Source: Virgibacillus_R byunsanensis
Lineage (GTDB): Bacteria; Bacillota; Bacilli; Bacillales; Amphibacillaceae
Assembly: GCF_042675965.1 (NCBI RefSeq)
Contig: NZ_JBHTKJ010000001.1
Span: forward strand, 62,001 to 126,000
Length of the DNA: 64,000 bases
Reading direction: 5' to 3'
In this document: in pieces, positions 36,225 to 45,163 of the stretch
How positions within the stretch are numbered: the first letter of the stretch is position 1
Layout: every line of letters begins with the position of its first letter
Made by a program: the position numbers and the translations under genes
The notes under the pieces: model-generated
Seen by the model: only the letters and a program-made list of their open reading frames with translations
Told to the model about the DNA's origin: nothing
Database searches by the model: none

Positions 36225-36746
36225 TTACTCAGAAAGTACTTGCTTTAACTCATCAGTAGAATTATTCCACATTTCCTCGTTGAAATCGACAAGGAAGTCT
36301 TTGAGTAATTTTTTGGAATGGTCATCCATATGGTCTAGAATAATTTTTCCTTTTAATGATTTATCCATATGGGTAACGTGTTGTGGCATGGACTTGTATG
36401 CGCGTTTAATGGAGCGATCGACGCGAATTTCACTGCCTGCTACACCTTCATAGTATGGTCCGTTTTCTCCCCGTCCTACGTTTACCCAAACAATCCAGTA
36501 AAGCAAGCCATTTGGTACTTCATCACGATTTGGAAGGATTTTTACACGTCGTTCTATTTCACTGCGTGCATGCATTGCTCCCATATCAACAAATGCTCTA
36601 TCTTCATTTGGGTCAACTATTACTGGAGACATATTTTCTAAACTTATTGTACCTGCACCGTAACCGCCATGGCCATCGGTGGAATCATCTTTTAATATGG
36701 TAAAAGCATTACTCTTCTTTTTATTCGAAGATTGATCTGAACTCAT
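36225..36746 (-). CDS. ywhD: YwhD family protein
   Basis: Conserved Bacillus protein of unknown function. ATG at 36746 (MSSDQSSNKKKSNAF) has a perfect AAGGAGGG upstream; the 20 extra codons further up are not needed. Regions such as GAMHARSEIERRVK and WVNVGRGENGPYYEGVAG are strongly conserved in the family. It keeps the B. subtilis position near pbpG-speE. Confidence 0.85.
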   Translation of the reverse strand: MSSDQSSNKKKSNAFTILKDDSTDGHGGYGAGTISLENMSPVIVDPNEDRAFVDMGAMHARSEIERRVKILPNRDEVPNGLLYWIVWVNVGRGENGPYYEGVAGSEIRVDRSIKRAYKSMPQHVTHMDKSLKGKIILDHMDDHSKKLLKDFLVDFNEEMWNNSTDELKQVLSE

Positions 36747-36848
36747 CCAGGAACCCTCCTTCTTTCTATTGTTCCCATTGTAGCATAGGTGATTGGGGAT
36801 TTTCACATATCTACTATGTATATGATGAAATCTCCATTAGGTTCGAGA

Positions 36849-37343
36849 TTAATGCTTTAACTTACTTATAAATTCCCATGCTTCGTCTACTTCTTCATTG
36901 CTGAAGTTTTGCTTAGGTTTAACCGTATTGATTTTTTCATTCATGTTATTGTGTGGTAGGTCATCGAAATAAAGCATCGTCGAGACCAGTTCAAGAAATC
37001 GTGAGCTCTGATTATTTAAAAGTCCTATTCGTTCACTCATATCTGGCATTTCCATAGCGAATTGGCTTAAAAACTCGTGACCATCTTTGGTAATCTGGTA
37101 ATGATATTGATGATAATTACTTTTCTCTTCTTTTTCTTCATGAACAAATCCTAAGTTACATAGCTCTTCCATTCGTAGCGTTAGTTCCTCAGAATAGGGG
37201 CCGTAAACATGAAATTGATATTTTTCTTCAAATGGGACATCGCATTTTTGTAAAATATAAATCATTTTTTGTAGCTTTTTCCGTCCTGTTACTTCCTTCG
37301 CCACTGAAAAAAACTGCATTAGTTTTGTGTGATTATTCAGCAT
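36849..37343 (-). CDS. ywgA: YwgA family protein
   Basis: A 164-residue protein with a winged-helix-like N-terminal part (KKLQKMIYILQKC, then FHVYGPYSEEL), as in YwgA of Bacillus. Function unknown. AAGGAG precedes the ATG. It is next to the HD-domain gene ywfO. Confidence 0.8.
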   Translation of the reverse strand: MLNNHTKLMQFFSVAKEVTGRKKLQKMIYILQKCDVPFEEKYQFHVYGPYSEELTLRMEELCNLGFVHEEKEEKSNYHQYHYQITKDGHEFLSQFAMEMPDMSERIGLLNNQSSRFLELVSTMLYFDDLPHNNMNEKINTVKPKQNFSNEEVDEAWEFISKLKH

Positions 37344-37363
37344 CGTTCACATCTCCTTGATAT

Positions 37364-37450
37364 TAGAAAACTTGGCTTATCGCCAAGCCTTAATGGCGGC
37401 AGCCTTAGTTGCACTTATGCAGATGAGAAAGTTTTATACTTTCTTATCTG
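37364..37450 (+). repeat. R1 dispersed structured repeat overlapping the ywfO stop
   Basis: A full-length copy, TAGAAAACTTGGCTTATC to TTTCTTATCTGC. The 3' half folds as GCAGAT-g-AGAAAGT-tttat-ACTTTCT-t-ATCTGC. Its last bases, read on the minus strand, encode ADKKV and the TAA of ywfO. Confidence 0.85.
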
Positions 37451-38735
37451 CCAAGATAGCTTTGATTTTCTTTTTCAAATTTTCATCATCGAGGTTGTCT
37501 ATTAAGTCTATCGGAAAATATAATTTATGATCTGTACGTTTTTTTCCTGAAATGGCTTCTACAATATCCGAATTTCTGGAGAGCTCCTTCAAATCGTCAT
37601 TTGGCATTACTAAATGGATTGGCAGGCGCTCCTCCTCTTCCCCAGGTCGATAAAAGTCATAGGGCAAATCAGATGAGGAATCGACAACAAGATAATATTC
37701 AGGATCAATTTCAGCCTCCTGAAACAGTCGATAAAGCTCCATCCAATCATTCATTTGCTGGTTTGGATTGAACTCTGTATATTTAAACAGACGGCGATTC
37801 ATAAACCGTTCAGATAAATCACTTATAATGAAATCATCTTCCTCTTGCCATAATTGGAAGTAATACGACACAATTCCCTCATCAAGCTTTAAGTACTCCT
37901 CCAAACTGGCATTTCCTGTAAAAAAGGAAATAAAATGTGTTGGCTTAAGCTTAAATGTATAGTTATTTTCAAATAAATACTTAGCACGGTGCAGTATTTT
38001 TGATAAAATCACTTCAGCACTCCGGGTTACGGGATGAAAGTAAACTTGCCAATACATTTGATAACGGCTCATTATATAGTCTTCCACGGCATGCATACCT
38101 GTTGCTTTAATAACAACTTGATCTTCCATTGGACGCATGACACGTAAAATTCGCTCCATATCAAAATGTCCATAACTGACACCTGTGAAATAGGCATCAC
38201 GTTGTAAATAATCCATTCGATCTGCATCAATTTGGCTGGAAATTAAACTTACGACTAATTTATCAGCGTATGTTTTGGCGATAACATCCGCAACTTTTTG
38301 CGAAAATCCTGGTTCGACACGTTCTAGAATGGTATGTACGTGCGTGTTTCCAAGAACGATTTGTTGTGTATATTCTTCATGATCCAGTTTAAATACTTTT
38401 TCAAAGGAATGCGAAAATGGCCCATGTCCAAGGTCGTGCAACAGTGCAGCACATAGACATAGTAATCGTTCTTCGTTATTCCAATGAGGACGACCCTGAA
38501 AATTGGTAATGATCCGACGGACGATTTCATACACACCTAAGGAATGATTAAAGCGACTATGCTCTGCTCCGTGAAATGTTAAATAAGTAGTTCCAAGCTG
38601 CTTAATACGACGTAATCGCTGAAATTCTGGTGAGGCGATTAGATCCCAGATTGCTTGATCCTTTACATGGACATATCTATGTACTGGGTCTTTAAACACC
38701 TTTTCTTCATTCAATTGTTCATCTTTATATGCCAT
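37434..38735 (-). CDS. ywfO: HD-domain phosphohydrolase YwfO
   Basis: A 433-residue HD protein related to dNTP triphosphohydrolases. The metal site is formed by AEHSRFNHSLGVY, LLHDLGHGPFSHSFE and SSQIDADRMDYLQRD. The Bacillus homologue is reported to act on dNTPs. The C-terminal ADKKV and stop codon come from the R1 repeat, so the native end may have been replaced. The ribosome site is weak. Confidence 0.88.
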   Translation of the reverse strand: MAYKDEQLNEEKVFKDPVHRYVHVKDQAIWDLIASPEFQRLRRIKQLGTTYLTFHGAEHSRFNHSLGVYEIVRRIITNFQGRPHWNNEERLLCLCAALLHDLGHGPFSHSFEKVFKLDHEEYTQQIVLGNTHVHTILERVEPGFSQKVADVIAKTYADKLVVSLISSQIDADRMDYLQRDAYFTGVSYGHFDMERILRVMRPMEDQVVIKATGMHAVEDYIMSRYQMYWQVYFHPVTRSAEVILSKILHRAKYLFENNYTFKLKPTHFISFFTGNASLEEYLKLDEGIVSYYFQLWQEEDDFIISDLSERFMNRRLFKYTEFNPNQQMNDWMELYRLFQEAEIDPEYYLVVDSSSDLPYDFYRPGEEEERLPIHLVMPNDDLKELSRNSDIVEAISGKKRTDHKLYFPIDLIDNLDDENLKKKIKAILADKKV

Positions 38736-38820
38736 TAATTACCAACCCGTTTCTTTTCGTTGATTTTGTTATATTATATAATAGATAGGTAGATGATAAA
38801 AGAGTCCTAAGGAGTTTGCT

Positions 38821-39672
38821 ATGAAAAGCTGGAAAGAAATAATACGTCATAACACGTTTCGATACATAGATCATGCAGAAGAAAAAGTTTTTAATGATGA
38901 GGCCTACACCGCGCTATCATCTTTTGCTATAGACGATACATTAGCATTATCGGTTAGTGATAACACTTCTGCTCCTGCTGTCCGGTTATGGATTCACCCT
39001 GAGACAGTCGTACTTGGCATTCCTGATGCGCGTTTACCTTACATTGAAGAAGGTGTGCAGCTATTAACTGAGCAAGGATACCAGGTGATTGTTCGTAATT
39101 CAGGTGGGTTAGCAGTAGCTTTAGATGAAGGTGTTCTGAATATATCACTCGTCTTACCTGGGGTAAGGAACATATCGATCCTGGAATGCTATGAAGCGAT
39201 GGTAAGTTTTGTCCAATATATGCTACAAGATCTAACAGGTGAGATAGAGGCATATGAAATAGTCGGTTCTTACTGCCCTGGTGATTACGATTTGAGTATT
39301 GGCGGCAAAAAATTCGCTGGTATTTCTCAGCGCCGAGTCAAAGACGGAGCTGCCATTCAAATTTATATCGATGTCGAAGGGAATGGGGCAAAACGAGCTT
39401 CTATGATTCGCGAATTTTATGAGATTAGTACAAAAAACGAGGAAACAAAATTTACGTATCCTGTCGTTGACCCGACAACGATGGCATCTCTATCAGAGTT
39501 GTTGGAGGAGAAAATAACAATACATGACATGAAATCAAGAGTAAGATTCGCGTTAGAGGAATTAAGTGAATCTATTGTTTCCCCTGCGTTTACACGTGAG
39601 GAATTAGAAACGTTTCAAAAACGACTGGATCAGATGAAAAAACGGAATGAAAAAATTGCTGAAATGCAATAG
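38821..39672 (+). CDS. lipL: Octanoyl-[GcvH]:protein N-octanoyltransferase LipL
   Basis: Moves octanoyl groups from GcvH to the E2 subunits of dehydrogenases in Bacillus lipoate assembly. It has the BPL/LplA/LipB fold, with RNSGGLAVALDEG and the acyl-accepting Cys152 in GSYCPGDYDLSI, then GGKKFAGISQRR. AAGGAG precedes the ATG. Convergent with pta across a shared terminator, as in B. subtilis. Confidence 0.93.
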   Translation: MKSWKEIIRHNTFRYIDHAEEKVFNDEAYTALSSFAIDDTLALSVSDNTSAPAVRLWIHPETVVLGIPDARLPYIEEGVQLLTEQGYQVIVRNSGGLAVALDEGVLNISLVLPGVRNISILECYEAMVSFVQYMLQDLTGEIEAYEIVGSYCPGDYDLSIGGKKFAGISQRRVKDGAAIQIYIDVEGNGAKRASMIREFYEISTKNEETKFTYPVVDPTTMASLSELLEEKITIHDMKSRVRFALEELSESIVSPAFTREELETFQKRLDQMKKRNEKIAEMQ

Positions 39673-39694
39673 AACGTGATTGTGTTACGAGCAA

Positions 39695-39737
39695 AATAAG
39701 AGCTTGCAGTTACGAAGATCCTGTGCAAGCTCTTATT
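39695..39737. terminator. Bidirectional terminator between lipL and pta
   Basis: AATAAGAGCTTGCA pairs perfectly with TGCAAGCTCTTATT. Confidence 0.85.
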
Positions 39738-39746
39738 ATACTTCTA

Positions 39747-40724
39747 TTATTGTCTCGCAGCCTGTGCTGCTGTGATTAAAGCTAAATTATAGACATCCTC
39801 TGTACTGCATCCACGTGACAAGTCATTAACTGGTTGATTAAGACCTTGCAGGATTGGTCCAACTGCCTCAAATCCGCCTAATCGCTGTGCTATTTTGTAT
39901 CCAATATTACCCGCTTCTAAACTGGGGAATATAAACACATTCGCATCCCCTTGTATCTCAGAATCTGGTGCTTTTTTTGCTGCAACACTTGGAACAAATG
40001 CAGCATCAAATTGAAACTCACCATCGAGTACTAGTGCTGGATTCTTGTCTTTAGCAATGTTGATCGCGTCAACTATTTTCTCCGTTTCTTCTGATTGTGC
40101 AGATCCTTTTGTTGAGAAACTTAACATAGCAACTCGCGGATCGACATCGAATAACTCTGCTGTATTAGCACTTTCTAGTGCAATTTCAGCTAAATCCTGA
40201 CTATCTGGAGAAATGTTGATCGCACAATCTGCAAATACGTATCTCTGGTCTCCACGTACCATAATAAATACACCTGATGTTTTCTTAATACCTTGTTTGG
40301 TTTTGATAATCTGAAGTGCTGGGCGAACTGTGTCAGCTGTGGAATGAGCTGCACCACTCACCAGGCCATCCGCTTGATTCATATAGACAAGCATCGTACC
40401 GAAATAATTTTCATCCAATAAAATTTTTTCAGCTTCTTCTTTAGATACTTTCCCTTTACGCCGATCTATAAATGTCTCTACCATAAGATCAAATTCCGGA
40501 AATTCCTTAGGATCTGTTAATTTACAGGAAGATACATCTACACCGGTTTCCTCGGCTTTTTGTTTAATTTCTGCTTTATCCCCAATTAATATGGGCGTAA
40601 TTATTCCAGCCACTCCCAATTGACTTGCCGCTGTTACAATTCGTTCATCCAAACCTTCTGGAAATACGATGGATTTATTTTTGGGTGCTACCTTTTCTTT
40701 TAAAACATTAAATAATTGACTCAT
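39747..40724 (-). CDS. pta: Phosphate acetyltransferase
   Basis: Interconverts acetyl-CoA and acetyl phosphate in acetate overflow. Full length (325 aa) with the PTA signatures LVYMNQADGLVSGAAHSTADT (in part) and SFSTKGSA. GGGAGG precedes the ATG. Between lipL and hemQ, as in B. subtilis. I did not find a convincing cre site in the 208-bp upstream gap. Confidence 0.95.
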   Translation of the reverse strand: MSQLFNVLKEKVAPKNKSIVFPEGLDERIVTAASQLGVAGIITPILIGDKAEIKQKAEETGVDVSSCKLTDPKEFPEFDLMVETFIDRRKGKVSKEEAEKILLDENYFGTMLVYMNQADGLVSGAAHSTADTVRPALQIIKTKQGIKKTSGVFIMVRGDQRYVFADCAINISPDSQDLAEIALESANTAELFDVDPRVAMLSFSTKGSAQSEETEKIVDAINIAKDKNPALVLDGEFQFDAAFVPSVAAKKAPDSEIQGDANVFIFPSLEAGNIGYKIAQRLGGFEAVGPILQGLNQPVNDLSRGCSTEDVYNLALITAAQAARQ

Positions 40725-40756
40725 GTATGAAAACCTCCCATTTTAGCTATACCTAA

Positions 40757-40785
40757 ATAATAGATGATCCATGTATTAGGTTAAA
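40757..40785 (-). promoter_or_regulatory. Candidate sigma-A promoter of pta
   Basis: Minus strand TTTAAC, 17 bp, TATTAT, about 30 bp upstream of pta. Confidence 0.5.
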
Positions 40786-40932
40786 GAATTTACATCTGTT
40801 GATAGATTTAATTTTGACAGACCTATGACAATGATAAATCCAAAGCCTTGTTTCATGATTATCGTACCCTAATTATGATATAGTAAAAACAGCTAGAGCA
40901 TATTTTTCTAATAGAAGAAGGAGAGATATAGA

Positions 40933-41682
40933 ATGGTCGAAGCAGTAGAAACCATGGATGGTTGGTATTGTTTGCATGATATGCGTACAATTGATTGGAC
41001 TTCATGGAAATTAGCAACTAGTGAAGAAAGACAGGCAGCAATTGATGAATTTAATAACTTACTTACTAAATGGGAAGCCGTAGAAGAAGCAGAAAACGGC
41101 AGTCATGTTATGTATAAGGTGATTGGACAAAAGGCTGATTTAATGTTCATGTTCCTGCGTCCTACAATGGATGAGTTAGTAGATTTAGAAACAACATTTA
41201 ATAAATCAGCATTTGCTGACTTTTTACTCCCTGCACATTCCTATGTATCTGTTGTGGAACTTTCTAAATATCAGCCACAAAAAGACGGAGTAGACCCAGA
41301 GACATTACCAGAAACACAAGCACGTTTAAAACCGATACTTCCCAAATATGATTACATTTCTTTTTACCCCATGGACAGACGTCGCATGGGTAATGAAAAC
41401 TGGTATACATTAGAGAAAAACGAACGTGGGAAACTTCTTTATGAACACAGTAAAACAGGTCGTAAATATGCTGGTAAGATCAAACAAATCATCACAGGTT
41501 CGATTGGTTTAGACAATTGGGAGTGGGGCGTAACATTATTTGCACATGACGTTTTACAATTGAAAAAAATTGTTTATGAAATGCGCTTTGACGAAGTGAG
41601 TTCTCGTTACGGGGAATTCGGCGAGTTCTTCATTGGTAATCATTTAAAAAGAGAAGACTTCGCAGCATATTTACACGTATAA
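40933..41682 (+). CDS. hemQ: Coproheme decarboxylase HemQ (ChdC)
   Basis: Last step of the Gram-positive coproporphyrin-dependent heme pathway. The radical-forming Tyr145 is in ISFYPMDRRR and the proximal His172 in YEHSKTGRKYAG, positions that match studied HemQ proteins. AAGGAGAG precedes the ATG; 249 aa is the usual length. Confidence 0.95.
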   Translation: MVEAVETMDGWYCLHDMRTIDWTSWKLATSEERQAAIDEFNNLLTKWEAVEEAENGSHVMYKVIGQKADLMFMFLRPTMDELVDLETTFNKSAFADFLLPAHSYVSVVELSKYQPQKDGVDPETLPETQARLKPILPKYDYISFYPMDRRRMGNENWYTLEKNERGKLLYEHSKTGRKYAGKIKQIITGSIGLDNWEWGVTLFAHDVLQLKKIVYEMRFDEVSSRYGEFGEFFIGNHLKREDFAAYLHV

Positions 41683-41723
41683 ACACTATAGCATCCATGT
41701 TTTCACAGGCTTCATCCTTAGTA

Positions 41724-41765
41724 TAAAACATGCTTTTTGCAACCATTGCAGAAAGCATGTTTTTC
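41724..41765 (+). terminator. Intrinsic terminator of hemQ
   Basis: AAAACATGCTTT pairs with AAAGCATGTTTTT. Confidence 0.8.
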
Positions 41766-41794
41766 GTTTAAGAAAAATGTACCTTTTTGAATCG

Positions 41795-41823
41795 GAATAA
41801 TCTAATTAATATTTTCATACACA
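41795..41823 (+). promoter_or_regulatory. Candidate sigma-E promoter upstream of gerQ
   Basis: GAATAAT, a 14-bp spacer and CATACACA match the sigma-E pattern (KMATATT, 13-15, CATACAHT) at all but about two positions. It lies 270 bp before gerQ, a coat gene expected in the mother cell, so the leader would be long. The 41830-42090 stretch has an open frame of 76 codons starting at 41864, with no ribosome site or homology that I recognise. Confidence 0.35.
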
Positions 41824-42096
41824 TGATTAAAAGACCTAGCATAAAGATATACAGAGATATGGGATGTATACTTTATGGCTTATACCATATACAGATATAG
41901 GTGTGAATTTTTTTAGCTCGGAAGTGACGAATAGGATGCTAAACCGGGTGGGGACTGATTTTGGAAAATTTTCACGACATATAAACCTTATTTATATGGT
42001 CTTCAAAAGCCCTTTTAGAATTCCAGTAACACTGGTAGTTCTTCAAGTATCTGAGTGTCCTTATGTTTTTAAAATATTTTTTCAGGAGGTTTAATT

Positions 42097-42537
42097 ATGA
42101 GTGAAAATGAAAACAACTCTAACAATCAACAAGGGTATCCATACCAGACATACCCCTACTATTACTATCCACAAGCATCTCCAGCATTTTATCCCGGCTA
42201 TGATATGAGGCAAGACACACAGCAGCAACCTCAAACTCCAATGCAGCAAATGCAAGCGCCAGGTCAGGACGTAGAAGGTATGCTGCCCGAGGAGCAATCG
42301 TATATTGAAAATATCCTCAGGCTGAATAGAGGTAAACATGCAACCGTATATATGACCTTCGAGAACAATACCCAATGGAATGCTAAGATTTTTAGAGGTG
42401 TTGTAGAAGCAGCAGGTCGAGATCATATTATTTTAAGTGACCCACAAACCAATAGGCGATATTTATTACTCATGGTGTATTTAGATTACATTACATTTGA
42501 TGAAGAGCTTAATTACGAATATCCTTTCAATGGCTAA
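42097..42537 (+). CDS. gerQ: Spore coat protein GerQ
   Basis: Inner-coat protein needed to place the cortex lytic enzyme CwlJ and cross-linked by transglutaminase. The N-terminal half is Gln/Tyr/Pro-rich and disordered (YPYYYYPQ, QQQPQTPMQQMQ); the C-terminal half (residues about 65-146) is the conserved domain with RGVVEAAGRDHIILSDP. CAGGAGG precedes the ATG. Next to hemQ, as in B. subtilis (ywdL). Confidence 0.93.
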   Translation: MSENENNSNNQQGYPYQTYPYYYYPQASPAFYPGYDMRQDTQQQPQTPMQQMQAPGQDVEGMLPEEQSYIENILRLNRGKHATVYMTFENNTQWNAKIFRGVVEAAGRDHIILSDPQTNRRYLLLMVYLDYITFDEELNYEYPFNG

Positions 42538-42556
42538 CAACCTTAATAATACGATG

Positions 42557-42615
42557 CAAAAGATGACACAAAAGGATTTGATTATCGATCCATCCTCTAT
42601 GTGTCATCTTTTTTG
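42557..42615 (+). terminator. Intrinsic terminator of gerQ
   Basis: AAAAGATGACACA pairs with TGTGTCATCTTTT and continues in a T run; the MITE target duplication lies in that T run. Confidence 0.8.
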
Positions 42616-42617
42616 TA

Positions 42618-43353
42618 GGCTGTTTTCTTAAGGATTGGTACTTTTGAGAGAATAGATATAGACTGCGACGTAACTTTAGGCTTATTTCTATTGCCGCCGT
42701 CCGGGATCGCTACGGACGGATGCTTTCCGCGGGCACGGCCTCAGCCAGGGTACTACTTGAATCATCTTCTTCGTTCCCTTGCGCTGAGGAAGCATACTTC
42801 GAAGCGTTACTAGAAGACGCAGGCGCATCTAAGCGGGGTCTTCGGTCACGTGCTGTTCCCGCAGGAGTCCCCGCCCGCCCTCCGCTCACCCGAACTGGTA
42901 AGGTGTTTTATTAATACAGATACAGTCCGACGACAGTAACGGAAATAACAGCGGAGGAAATACACGTAACTTCTTGAAAATACAAACCGATTTTCTGCGT
43001 GCGATGTCTAGCTATGTAGCTTTCCTATCCTGTGGGAGCAGAGGCCTAGCCTATAGACCCCAGAGAGCGTTAGCTCGAGGAGGCTCATCAGCCCCCCACG
43101 GGTAGAAGACACTGCGCAGTGAAACGAAGCAGATGTCGCACTTGTACCCGGATGGGTGAAAGCGAAGTGTATTTCCGTAGCGGTAGGTTAACCGTCACAT
43201 CAAGTTACGTCGCATTTTATATCAATTATAAAGATTAGAAAACTTGGCCTTCGCCATGCCTTTATGGCGAATGGCCTAGTTGCACTTATGCAAATAGGAA
43301 AGTTTTATACTTTCTTATCTGATAAAAAAGCAACAATGCATGCGAAAACTGCC
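42618..43353. mobile_element. R2 MITE copy C, with nested R1
   Basis: Ends GGCTGTTTTC and GAAAACTGCC (9 of 10 bases inverted) are flanked by a perfect 8-bp duplication TTTTTGTA (42610-42617 and 43354-43361). The interior matches copies A and B at the sub-terminal GAGAGAATAGATATA and TTACGTCGCA blocks and is longer and GC-rich. An R1 repeat is inserted near the right end. No transposase is encoded. It fills the gap between gerQ and the next gene. Confidence 0.85.
43236..43321 (+). repeat. R1 dispersed structured repeat nested in MITE copy C
   Basis: TAGAAAACTTGGCC to TTTCTTATCTG. Relative to MITE copy A the MITE sequence is interrupted here, with GAT on both sides. The TTCGCCAT/ATGGCGAA hairpin keeps pairing although its bases differ from the other copies. 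Confidence 0.85.
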
Positions 43354-43394
43354 TTTTTGTATTAACGGTGCTTTCAATGAAGGAGCGGATTAGT

Positions 43395-43646
43395 TTGCGG
43401 CATCCATATGAAAAATTCATCCGAATGGAATTATTATCAATCGCTTTAATGATAGTTATTGGCGTTTTCGCATTAATTCAAGGCCTCTTAATACTCATTA
43501 TATTTTGTTTTTATATGCTAGCAATTAGTTTATTTTGTGACGCCCTAATCCAGTATCATATGCACCAGACTCATCATGCCGGCAAGCAGTTTATTAAAGC
43601 GCTTATGGTATTTTTGTTGACGACATCATTACTCTTCTACTTATAG
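43395..43646 (+). CDS. Small membrane protein of unknown function
   Basis: About 83 residues with two to three hydrophobic segments (ELLSIALMIVIGVFALI, LLILIIFCFYMLAISLF, ALMVFLLTTSLLFYL). A TTG at 43395 (MRHPYEKFIRM) has AAGGAG eight bases upstream, better than the in-frame ATG at 43377, whose own codons contain that ribosome site. It ends overlapping the convergent DUF423 gene by six bases. The MITE end lies just upstream and may have displaced or supplied its promoter. Confidence 0.65.
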   Translation: MRHPYEKFIRMELLSIALMIVIGVFALIQGLLILIIFCFYMLAISLFCDALIQYHMHQTHHAGKQFIKALMVFLLTTSLLFYL

Positions 43647-44009
43647 ATGTTTCATAACCGTATATCCTAGTAACACCCAGCCAATTAAAAAGGCAACTCC
43701 ACCAAGTGGCGTAATCATGGCAAAGGTTTTAATGCCACTAGTTGAATAAATATATAGGCTGCCAGAAAACAGAATGATACCAATAAAGAACATCCAGCCG
43801 GCCCACATCATACCACCTGTTTGTACTTTAATTAGAAGTAGACCTGTAACCAGTAATGCCATGGTATGGAACATTTGATAGTTAACTGCTTTTTCCCACG
43901 TTCCTAACGCCTTTTCTGATATTTTTCCTTCGAGCCCATGTGCACCAAAAGCTCCTAATGCAACAGCAACAAATCCGTTTATTATGCCAAAAAGTACAAA
44001 TAGTTTCAT
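43641..44009 (-). CDS. ywdK: DUF423 membrane protein, YwdK-like
   Basis: A 122-residue protein with four membrane helices and the family signature GAFGAHGLEGKI near the N terminus. Function unknown. It is next to a YwdI-like gene and close to gerQ, as in B. subtilis. Confidence 0.85.
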   Translation of the reverse strand: MKLFVLFGIINGFVAVALGAFGAHGLEGKISEKALGTWEKAVNYQMFHTMALLVTGLLLIKVQTGGMMWAGWMFFIGIILFSGSLYIYSTSGIKTFAMITPLGGVAFLIGWVLLGYTVMKHL

Positions 44010-44036
44010 TTTTCAACACCTCTTATTTCTATGAAG

Positions 44037-44318
44037 TTAAAAATCAAATATGGAATCTCCGTTTGCAGAGTCATCATCTAGCGTACGTTTGTATGCAGCC
44101 TTATCTCCCTGTGACCCCTTAATCATTGCCTTCATTTCTTCATTCGTAATATGATCACTTTTATTTAGTTGTGAAGAATTTTCTCCCACCATTAAATCAC
44201 ACAAGAGACGTACATTTGATATGTGGTTTGTGATGGATGTATGATTTTCATCTTTTTCAAGTGCCTGTTGTAATTCCGTAATCATTTTTTGTATGATCGT
44301 TTTATTTGCTACTGCCAC
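44037..44318 (-). CDS. ywdI: YwdI-like DUF5327 protein
   Basis: A soluble protein of about 93 residues, mostly helical then acidic (DDDSANGDSIFDF). I start at GTG 44318, with AGGAG eight bases upstream; a GTG three codons earlier overlaps that site. It likely forms an operon with the DUF423 gene. Function unknown. Confidence 0.7.
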   Translation of the reverse strand: MAVANKTIIQKMITELQQALEKDENHTSITNHISNVRLLCDLMVGENSSQLNKSDHITNEEMKAMIKGSQGDKAAYKRTLDDDSANGDSIFDF

Positions 44319-44403
44319 CTCGATCACTCCTAACTATCCATTCTAAACTTCACCAAGTATATCATGACTATCACAGCTTTTTATAGCAATTAAGTAGTCA
44401 ACT

Positions 44404-44432
44404 AAAAAAGCCCTGAAACTACAGGACTTTTC
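44404..44432 (-). terminator. Terminator of the 45-residue gene
   Basis: Minus strand AAAAGTCCTG with CAGGGCTTTTTT, directly downstream of the small gene at 44489-44626. Confidence 0.65.
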
Positions 44433-44488
44433 ATGAGAAATATATGTAACTCTACTATTTTTAACAATACTAAACTTTAGGGAGTTTG

Positions 44489-44626
44489 TCAGGCATTTAG
44501 TTTTTCAATTTCCTGTTCTCTCTTATAACGTTCATAAACCCATTGTAAAAAAACTAGTTCCTTTTTTTCCAATTGTCTATCTAGCTTTTTTTCTGTCTCC
44601 TTACTCAATTGTAGAAAGCTTTTCAT
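44489..44626 (-). CDS. Small charged protein, 45 residues
   Basis: A short frame, MKSFLQLSKETEKKL at the start and EQEIEKLNA at the end, with a central ELVFLQWVYERYKRE segment. It is rich in Lys and Glu and predicted as helical. A GGGGGA lies about 12 bases before the ATG and a hairpin terminator follows. I do not recognise the family. Composition and flanking signals make it more likely real than chance. Confidence 0.6.
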   Translation of the reverse strand: MKSFLQLSKETEKKLDRQLEKKELVFLQWVYERYKREQEIEKLNA

Positions 44627-44852
44627 AACGTTATAATTCCCCCTAAACTACGACATTATCTATTTTCCACCCTTATTGTATCGTTATTTGTAGGGATAAT
44701 CAATAATAAAATTACCAATTTACAAAATTTACAGATAACAGCTAAATTTCTACAAAATTTTTAACTTATTTTTACACCAAAAGTGAGCGAACAGTGGAAG
44801 TGGACGTTCACTTTGGTGAACAGCCCCAAATAGCTGAGGCTGTTGTAGTTAC

Positions 44853-45152
44853 TTATATATCCGCATGTTTTTCTTCTAGTTCTGTAATTCGGGCACGTAG
44901 CTCATTAATGTCTTCTTTTGTTGCTAGACCTAAATCCTTTGCCGTCTTCTGTGTCTGTTCGTATTGTTTCGCGCTCCATTCATCTGTCTTCAATTGGCCT
45001 TTTTCCATAAAACTGCGCATTACTGATCTGGCCTGGTCTTGTGTTAGCTCATTTTCTTCTACTAATTCTTTCAGCTTTTTATCCAATCTTTCTTTTCCAC
45101 TTACTGCTGCACCTAATCCTAATAAAAAGCCTTTTCGTAAAATATCACTCAT
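44853..45152 (-). CDS. Phasin-like small protein paired with AarF
   Basis: About 99 residues: a short glycine-rich N terminus (GFLLGLGAAVSGKERLDKKL), then a charged helical part ending in a coiled coil (DINELRARITELEEKHAD). The pattern is that of small phasin/PHA-regulator-like proteins. ATG at 45152 has GGGGTG upstream. It ends an apparent operon with the AarF gene. Confidence 0.7.
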   Translation of the reverse strand: MSDILRKGFLLGLGAAVSGKERLDKKLKELVEENELTQDQARSVMRSFMEKGQLKTDEWSAKQYEQTQKTAKDLGLATKEDINELRARITELEEKHADI

Positions 45153-45163
45153 AAAAAACACCC

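Noticed and set aside
40741..40932. cre site for carbon catabolite control of pta
   Set aside because: No convincing match to the CcpA operator was found by eye.
41864..42094. 76-codon frame upstream of gerQ
   Set aside because: No ribosome site and no recognisable family; it ends at the gerQ start region.
42720..42914. 64-codon frame in MITE copy C
   Set aside because: It lies in a noncoding mobile repeat; not conserved as a frame in copies A and B.
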